The notes under the pieces were generated by a model. That model did no database searches, was not told the origin of the DNA, and saw only the letters and a program-made list of their open reading frames with translations. The position numbers were made by a program, and so were the translations under genes. This document shows positions 59,279 through 64,000 of a stretch of 64,000 nt of DNA, piece by piece (within the stretch, counting starts at the first letter, position 1; each line of letters opens with the position of its first letter). The DNA is from an uncultured Aquimarina sp. (GTDB lineage Bacteria; Bacteroidota; Bacteroidia; Flavobacteriales; Flavobacteriaceae), in the NCBI RefSeq assembly GCF_947500065.1, contig NZ_CANMQT010000001.1:186001-250000 (forward strand), in the 5' to 3' direction.

Positions 59279-60982
59279 TTATCCAATAATCATTCCTGCG
59301 ATCGTAGCGGATAATAAAGATGCAATGGTTCCTCCTATTAATGCCTTCATACCAAATTCTGATAATGTTTTTCGTTGTCCTGGAGCAAGAGAACCAATTC
59401 CTCCAATCTGAATTCCAATAGACGCGAAATTTGCAAAACCACACAACATATATGTTGCCATAATTACAGACTTATTATAGGTTAAATGCGTTGCATTTGA
59501 CATGTCTTTTAAATCTGCTAATTGTATATAGCCAACAAACTCACTAGCCACTAGTTTTATCCCTAGGAGCTGTCCCATTAAAGCTATGTCTTCTTTAGCG
59601 ACTCCAATCAGCCACATTAATGGTGCAAAAAGATAGCCTAAAATAAGTTCAAGAGATAAGCTTTGGTATGCTGTGTTCGATGCTATCCAAGTGTTTATAG
59701 AAGTAATATCTCCAACCCAACCCAATATACCATTCAGCATAGCAATAAAGGCTACAAACACTAATAACATAGCACCAACATTTACAGCTAATTTTAAGCC
59801 TTCAGTTGTTCCGTTTGCTATAGCGTCTAAAATATTAGATCCTATTTTTTCTGAAGAAACATGTACGTCTGTATTAATTTCTTCTGTTTGCGGAAATAGT
59901 ATTTTAGAAATAACAATTGCTCCTGGAGCCGCCATTACTGATGCTGCTAATAGGTGTTTTGCAAATTGTAATCTTAAAACTGGGTCGTCTCCTCCTAAAA
60001 ATCCGATATAAGCTGCCAGTACAGCTCCCGCAACAGTTGCCATACCACCGATCATAACCAATAGCATTTCAGACTTATTCATCTTTTCTAAATATGCTTT
60101 AATTAATAGAGGTGCTTCTGTTTGGCCTAGAAAGATGTTACCAGCGACACTTAAACTTTCTGCTCCAGATATCTTTAGTGCTTTAGTTAACAACCAAGCC
60201 AAACCTTTTACCACTTTTTGAATAATACCTAAATAAAATAACAAGGAAGTCAAAGCTGAAAAGAATATAATAGTCGGTAATACTTGAAAAGCGAATATAA
60301 AACCAAAGGTATCCATGTCTACAACCAACCCTTCAAACAGAAATTTACTTCCTGCTCTAGTAAAGTCTAAAACACTAACAAATATGTTTCCAACCCATTC
60401 AAATATCGTTTGAACAAATGGCACTCTTAAAACTCCAATGGCAATTATTAATTGAAACCCAATACCTAATCCAACAGTTTTCCAGTTAATCACTTTTCTA
60501 TTACTACTAAATAAGAAAGCAATAATTATCAGCACTATCATCCCCAAAACACCTCTCCATAAGCTTGTAAAAGAAAACCCTTGATTTGGTATCAACTCAC
60601 TATTTTTTGCGACAGCTACCACTTCAGGTGTTTGTTTCTTACTAACGAGAGAATATGATACTCTATTTTTTGACAACACTAAAGTAGAGTCAGAAATACT
60701 TTGAATTTTATATTTTATAATAGAATCTTCAGCTTTTTCCGGAAAAAAAAGCAACACATTATTCTGAGCAAGGTAATCTCCTTTAAGCTTTTCTGATTCA
60801 TTATTAAAAGCATAGGAAAACCTACCTTTTTCTATATGTAAATAATCACTTTCACTTACTTCGAAAACATTTTCCGAAGCTCCCTTTACAGTTTTTAAAA
60901 TCCATTTTTTTTCTATGGATTGAGCAAAAAGTATGGTACACGTGAATAACGATAACAGGAAAAACAGTAGTCCTTTTTTCAT
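59279..60982 (-). CDS. Concentrative nucleoside transporter with exported N-terminal domain
   Basis: The 567-residue protein comprises a signal peptide (LLFFLLSLFTCTILFAQ), then an exported beta-rich region (about 22-125; KKWILKTVKGASENVFEVSESDYLHIEKGRFSYAF). A CNT-type Na+ or H+ nucleoside transporter with about ten helices follows (from VLGMIVLIIIAFLFSSNRKVINWKTVGLGIGFQLII; later GQTEAPLLIKAYL and CGFANFASIGIQIGGIGSLAPGQR). It imports nucleosides, fitting the deoxynucleoside kinase at 36994. The soluble extension is not part of standard CNT proteins. Confidence 0.88.
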   Translation of the reverse strand: MKKGLLFFLLSLFTCTILFAQSIEKKWILKTVKGASENVFEVSESDYLHIEKGRFSYAFNNESEKLKGDYLAQNNVLLFFPEKAEDSIIKYKIQSISDSTLVLSKNRVSYSLVSKKQTPEVVAVAKNSELIPNQGFSFTSLWRGVLGMIVLIIIAFLFSSNRKVINWKTVGLGIGFQLIIAIGVLRVPFVQTIFEWVGNIFVSVLDFTRAGSKFLFEGLVVDMDTFGFIFAFQVLPTIIFFSALTSLLFYLGIIQKVVKGLAWLLTKALKISGAESLSVAGNIFLGQTEAPLLIKAYLEKMNKSEMLLVMIGGMATVAGAVLAAYIGFLGGDDPVLRLQFAKHLLAASVMAAPGAIVISKILFPQTEEINTDVHVSSEKIGSNILDAIANGTTEGLKLAVNVGAMLLVFVAFIAMLNGILGWVGDITSINTWIASNTAYQSLSLELILGYLFAPLMWLIGVAKEDIALMGQLLGIKLVASEFVGYIQLADLKDMSNATHLTYNKSVIMATYMLCGFANFASIGIQIGGIGSLAPGQRKTLSEFGMKALIGGTIASLLSATIAGMIIG

Positions 60983-61036
60983 AAAAACAGAAGTAATATT
61001 ATAACATTTCGGAATATGTGGTAAAAGCGATCAAAA

Positions 61037-61654
61037 CTAACCACGTTTTGAAATTTCATCTCTAATTCTAGCGGCTAATTCATAATCTTCATTAGCAACA
61101 GCCTGCTCCAGCATTCGATTTAATTCTTCAAGAGATAAATCCTGATAACTGGTTTCCTTACCCACCATTTCCACATCTTCTGAGACCAATTCATCTACCA
61201 ACAGACTTTCGGGATCATCCTCATCATCCTTTTTAGGATTTACTTTTAGATAAATCCCTGCTTGATCTAAAATATTTTTGTAAGTAAATATAGGTGCCTG
61301 GAAACGTAAAGCTAAAGCAATAGCATCGCTAGTTCTAGCGTCGATAATTTCTTCGATCTTGTCTCTCTCACAAATAATACTGGAATAAAAAACACCATCT
61401 ACCAACTTATGAATAATTACCTGTTTCACAACAACATCAAATCGATCTGCAAAATTTTTAAATAGATCATGAGTTAACGGTCGCGGAGGCTTTATCTCCT
61501 TTTCTAAAGCTATAGCTATTGATTGCGCTTCAAATGCACCAATAACAATTGGTAATTTCCTTTCTCCATCCATCTCGCTTAAGATCAGTGCATAAGCGCC
61601 ATTTTGGGTTTGACTGTAAGATATTCCTTTTATGTTCAGACGAACTAAACTCAT
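61037..61654 (-). CDS. Bifunctional nuclease family protein with UvrB/UvrC motif
   Basis: From MSLVRLNIKGISYSQ the protein is 205 residues; four residues further upstream is also possible, but this start fits the family. The bifunctional nuclease (DUF151) domain has GAYALILSEMDGERKLPIVIGAFEAQSIAIALE and EIIDARTSDAIALALRFQAP. The C-terminus (about 170-205; LEELNRMLEQAVANEDYELAARIRDEISKR) is a UvrB/UvrC motif that binds UvrC-like partners. Proposed activities are DNase/RNase in stress; evidence in bacteria is limited. It lies between the CNT transporter and a terminator of the etf operon. Confidence 0.92.
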   Translation of the reverse strand: MSLVRLNIKGISYSQTQNGAYALILSEMDGERKLPIVIGAFEAQSIAIALEKEIKPPRPLTHDLFKNFADRFDVVVKQVIIHKLVDGVFYSSIICERDKIEEIIDARTSDAIALALRFQAPIFTYKNILDQAGIYLKVNPKKDDEDDPESLLVDELVSEDVEMVGKETSYQDLSLEELNRMLEQAVANEDYELAARIRDEISKRG

Positions 61655-61667
61655 AGTAATTTTCAAT

Positions 61668-61716
61668 AAAAAAAAGGCTGTTTGAACAAACGGACTTTAC
61701 CTGAGTTCAAACAGCC
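61668..61716 (-). terminator. Intrinsic terminator of the etfBA operon
   Basis: On the minus strand GGCTGTTTGAAC (61716-61705) pairs perfectly with GTTCAAACAGCC (61687-61676) across a 17-nt loop and is followed by TTTTTTTT. It lies just past the etfA stop. Confidence 0.9.
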
Positions 61717-61741
61717 CTTGATTGGGCACAATTTATGAAAA

Positions 61742-62710
61742 TTATGCGTTATTCGCCTTAAATTCCTTTAATTTTTCGATTAACTGAGGTACTACCTCAA
61801 AGGCATCACCTACAATCCCATAATCTGCCGCCTTAAAGAAAGGTGCTTCTGGATCATTATTGATTACCACTTTTACCTTACTAGAATTAATCCCCGCAAG
61901 ATGCTGAATTGCTCCAGAAATTCCTACCGCGATATACAAGTTAGTTGCAACAGGTTTTCCTGTTTGACCAACATGCTCTCCGTGAGGTCTCCATCCCATA
62001 TCACTAACTGGCTTAGAACAAGCTGTAGCTGCTCCAAGAACATCCGCTAACTCTTCTATCATCCCCCAGTTCTCTGGACCTTTAAGACCTCTACCACCTG
62101 AAACTACAACATCTGCATCTGCAATAGAAACTTTATCTGTTGCCCTGTCAACTGATGTTACATTTACTGTGAAATCTTCATCTGATAATGATGGATCAAA
62201 TCCTTCTACAGCTGCTGCTCCAGAAGCTTCTTTTAATCCAAATGCATTATTAGACAACCCTACTACCTTTACATCAGTTGCAATTTCAGTAATATTGAAT
62301 GCTTTATTAGTAAAAGCTGTTCTTTTAACTGTAAAAGGAGAAACGTTTTCTGGCAATGCAACAACATTAGAAGCATATCCCGCATTAAGATTCACAGCTA
62401 ACATAGATGCTAAAAACTTACTATCCGCGCTAGAACTAACTACCACAACTTTTGCACCTTCTTTTTCCGCTGCTTGTTTTAATGAATCTGCATACGCTTT
62501 TGCATTAAAAGTTGCTAACTTATCATTTTTAATTTCTAATACTTTATCTACTCCATAGTTTCCAAGCTCACTACTATCATCCGCATTAAAACTAACTGCT
62601 GTAACTGTAGTGCCAAGCATATTAGCAACCTCTTTTGCATAAGATGCTACTTCGAGGGCTGCTTTTTTGAATTTCCCTCCTTCACTTTCTGTGTATACTA
62701 AAACTGACAT
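61742..62710 (-). CDS. etfA: Electron transfer flavoprotein subunit alpha
   Basis: This 322-residue subunit forms, with EtfB, the FAD/AMP-containing carrier that takes electrons from acyl-CoA dehydrogenases to the quinone pool. The C-terminal FAD domain shows VVVSGGRGLKGPENWGMIEELADVLGAATACSKPVSDMGW (about residue 205) and QTGKPVATNLYIAVGISGAIQHLAG. The N-terminal alpha/beta domain is normal. It lies 55 bp downstream of etfB and is followed directly by the terminator. Confidence 0.97.
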   Translation of the reverse strand: MSVLVYTESEGGKFKKAALEVASYAKEVANMLGTTVTAVSFNADDSSELGNYGVDKVLEIKNDKLATFNAKAYADSLKQAAEKEGAKVVVVSSSADSKFLASMLAVNLNAGYASNVVALPENVSPFTVKRTAFTNKAFNITEIATDVKVVGLSNNAFGLKEASGAAAVEGFDPSLSDEDFTVNVTSVDRATDKVSIADADVVVSGGRGLKGPENWGMIEELADVLGAATACSKPVSDMGWRPHGEHVGQTGKPVATNLYIAVGISGAIQHLAGINSSKVKVVINNDPEAPFFKAADYGIVGDAFEVVPQLIEKLKEFKANNA

Positions 62711-62765
62711 ATATACTATTTTTTTTATGTTGAACCTATAATAAAATAGGTATTCATTTATATTA

Positions 62766-63512
62766 TTATATTGCCTTAGCTTCGTTATGTAATAACTCTA
62801 CTAACTGACCTACGTTATCTGGAGAAACCAAGGTAACCTCCCCTTTTGGAGCAGGTTTTTCGAATTTAACAGCTTTTGTTTCCTGAGCAGTTTCAATAGC
62901 TTCTACAACCGTTAGAGGTTTTTTACGTGCCATCATAATTCCTCTCATATTAGGAATACGAAGATCACTTTCTTCTACTAAACCTTTTTGACCACCAACA
63001 ACAAGCGGTAATTTAGCTGTAGATGTTTCTTTTCCACCATCAATCTCGCGAATAGCAGTAGCTGTATCTCCTTCTACTTCTAATCCGATGCAAGTGTTTA
63101 CAAAATTAGCTCCTGTAAGTGCAGCTAACATTCCTGGCACCATACCACCATTATAATCGATTGACTCTCTTCCTGCAATTACAAGGTCATATCCACCATC
63201 TTGTACTACTTTGGCTAATTGCTTTGCTACATAGAAACCATCGGTAGCCTCAGTGTTTACTCTAATTGCATTATCTGCTCCTATTGCAAGTGCTTTTCTT
63301 AATGTAGGTTCTGTTTCTGCACCACCAACATTTACAACATCTACAGATGCTCCTTGCTTTTCTTTAAACCACATAGCACGGGTTAATCCAAACTCATCAT
63401 TAGGATTTATTACAAACTGTACTCCATTTGTGTCAAACTTAGTGTCTCCTTCTGTAAAATTAATTTTAGAAGTAGTGTCCGGCACATGGCTAATACAAAC
63501 TAATATCTTCAT
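62766..63512 (-). CDS. etfB: Electron transfer flavoprotein subunit beta
   Basis: This 248-residue subunit binds AMP and pairs with EtfA. Clear family features are MKILVCISHVPDTTSKI at the N-terminus, NPNDEFGLTRAMWFKEK, VIAGRESIDYNGGMVPGMLAALTGANFVN (about residue 110) and LVVGGQKGLVEESDLRIPNMRGIMMARKKPL. It is first in the etfBA operon, divergent from the pyruvate dehydrogenase E1 beta gene; a 26-bp palindrome lies about 15 bp upstream of its -7 box. Confidence 0.97.
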   Translation of the reverse strand: MKILVCISHVPDTTSKINFTEGDTKFDTNGVQFVINPNDEFGLTRAMWFKEKQGASVDVVNVGGAETEPTLRKALAIGADNAIRVNTEATDGFYVAKQLAKVVQDGGYDLVIAGRESIDYNGGMVPGMLAALTGANFVNTCIGLEVEGDTATAIREIDGGKETSTAKLPLVVGGQKGLVEESDLRIPNMRGIMMARKKPLTVVEAIETAQETKAVKFEKPAPKGEVTLVSPDNVGQLVELLHNEAKAI

Positions 63513-63549
63513 TTTATATAGGTATTTTTTGAGAATTTAATAATAAAAG

Positions 63550-63557
63550 CGAAAGTA
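63550..63557 (-). promoter_or_regulatory. Likely -7 box of the etfBA promoter
   Basis: On the minus strand TACTTTCG is a common variant of TAnnTTTG. It is 38 bp before the etfB start codon. No standard -33 TTG is present at the right distance; that position overlaps the 26-bp palindrome at 63572-63597, so a bound regulator may act there. Confidence 0.5.
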
Positions 63558-63571
63558 CAAATAAAATGTCG

Positions 63572-63597
63572 AATTTACTATGCACGCATAGTAAATT
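63572..63597. promoter_or_regulatory. 26-bp perfect palindrome, candidate operator
   Basis: AATTTACTATGC-AC-GCATAGTAAATT has 12-bp perfect arms with a 2-bp centre. It lies in the 164-bp divergent region between etfB and the pyruvate dehydrogenase E1 beta gene, where the etf -33 region would be. Length and symmetry suit a dimeric TetR/MarR-type repressor; such regulators often control beta-oxidation and etf genes. The regulator is not in the window. Confidence 0.6.
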
Positions 63598-63634
63598 TTT
63601 TAATTTTCAATGATTAGTAAAGAGTATTAATTGC

Positions 63635-63642
63635 TACTTTTG
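63635..63642 (+). promoter_or_regulatory. Likely -7 box of the pyruvate dehydrogenase E1 beta gene
   Basis: TACTTTTG matches TAnnTTTG and lies 34 bp before the ATG at 63677. A convincing -33 TTG is not visible at the usual distance. The 26-bp palindrome is 38 bp upstream. Confidence 0.5.
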
Positions 63643-63676
63643 CCTTTCGTGTAGCACAAAAATAATTATTTTATAA

Positions 63677-64000
63677 ATGAAAACGATACAATTCAGAGAA
63701 GCAATTTGCGAAGCAATGAGCGAAGAAATGCGCCGAGACGAATCTATTTATTTAATGGGTGAGGAAGTGGCTGAGTATAATGGAGCTTACAAAGCTAGTA
63801 AAGGTATGCTTGATGAGTTTGGTTCGGATAGGGTTATTGATACTCCTATTTCGGAATTAGGTTTTTCTGGAATTGCTATAGGAAGCGCCATGAACGGTAA
63901 CCGTCCGATTGTCGAATATATGACCTTTAACTTCTCTCTAGTTGGTATCGATCAGATTATCAACAACGCAGCAAAAATGCGTCAAATGAGTGGTGGTCAA
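63677..64000 (+). CDS. pdhB: Pyruvate dehydrogenase E1 component, beta subunit (partial, N-terminal part)
   Basis: The first 108 codons are visible before the right edge. They encode a transketolase-like pyrimidine-binding domain: [48 protein letters not shown], then [23 protein letters not shown] and [32 protein letters not shown] with the catalytic Glu region is typical for PDH E1 beta; branched-chain and acetoin dehydrogenase beta subunits are related alternatives. The gene is divergent from etfB. Confidence 0.9.
   Translation, partial: MKTIQFREAICEAMSEEMRRDESIYLMGEEVAEYNGAYKASKGMLDEFGSDRVIDTPISELGFSGIAIGSAMNGNRPIVEYMTFNFSLVGIDQIINNAAKMRQMSGGQ

Overview
The window is about two-thirds A+T and reads as chromosomal DNA of a marine-type member of the Flavobacteriaceae (Bacteroidota). 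Three things support this. Promoters match the Bacteroidota pattern TTTG / about 19-22 nt / TAnnTTTG and ribosome binding sites are weak. There are families typical of the group: GLPGLI proteins, a TonB-linked carboxypeptidase-regulatory-like receptor, a type IX secretion C-terminal domain, 2TM proteins and an HEPN-fused sulfite reductase. Gene order is also flavobacterial. The genus cannot be fixed from the sequence; an Aquimarina-like organism is only a guess. I see no rRNA, tRNA, CRISPR array, insertion sequence or prophage.

Region 1 (1-16.6 kb) is a nearly continuous sulfur-to-methionine locus. A minus-strand operon (DUF2061, cysH, cysD, cysN, sulfite reductase-HEPN, siroheme cobA, siroheme dehydrogenase/chelatase, ferredoxin-NADP reductase) takes sulfate to sulfide and makes the siroheme cofactor. 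It has a textbook promoter and two copies of a 25-bp candidate operator. Next on the same strand lie thrA, an osmC-like gene, a trans-sulfuration enzyme (metZ-like), a metX-like acyltransferase and metY, which carry aspartate to homocysteine. metK on the plus strand makes SAM. metY lies behind a SAM-I (S-box) riboswitch. The divergent metK lies behind what looks like a SAM-II pseudoknot riboswitch followed by a 20-codon leader ORF, so two structurally unrelated SAM sensors sit back to back within about 0.4 kb.

Region 2 (16.8-22.9 kb) is an accessory block that I could not assign to a described system. It holds two paralogous small secreted proteins, a soluble beta-rich protein overlapping an outer-membrane-barrel-like protein, a 964-residue patatin-like phospholipase with an enlarged architecture, and a small membrane-anchored protein. 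A similar GGGG / about 33 nt / TAATTTAG arrangement precedes two of these genes.

Region 3 (22.9-37.6 kb) has DoxX, DUF302 and other lipoproteins and an LRR lipoprotein. It then has a five-gene envelope operon (TlpA-like thioredoxin, GLPGLI, bilobal aspartyl protease with PDZ, GLPGLI, TonB-type barrel) divergent from a histidine kinase/response regulator pair. Three GTTAAC repeats at exactly 10-bp spacing lie in the divergent promoter. A CPBP protease, a secreted protein and a deoxynucleoside kinase follow.

Region 4 (37.6-64 kb) is mostly housekeeping and metabolism: kdtA, a T9SS-exported lipase, a DegT aminotransferase with a Cys-rich insertion, an SNF2 helicase split by a frameshift at a run of ten A residues, an amidohydrolase/TlpA/esterase group, a haloalkane dehalogenase-like enzyme, fabD, a fructosamine-kinase-like protein, a 2TM-DHFR fusion, egtB/egtD (ergothioneine) with a nearby class V aminotransferase, thyA, a CNT nucleoside transporter with an exported N-terminal domain, a bifunctional nuclease, and etfAB divergent from a pyruvate dehydrogenase E1 beta gene across a 26-bp perfect palindrome.
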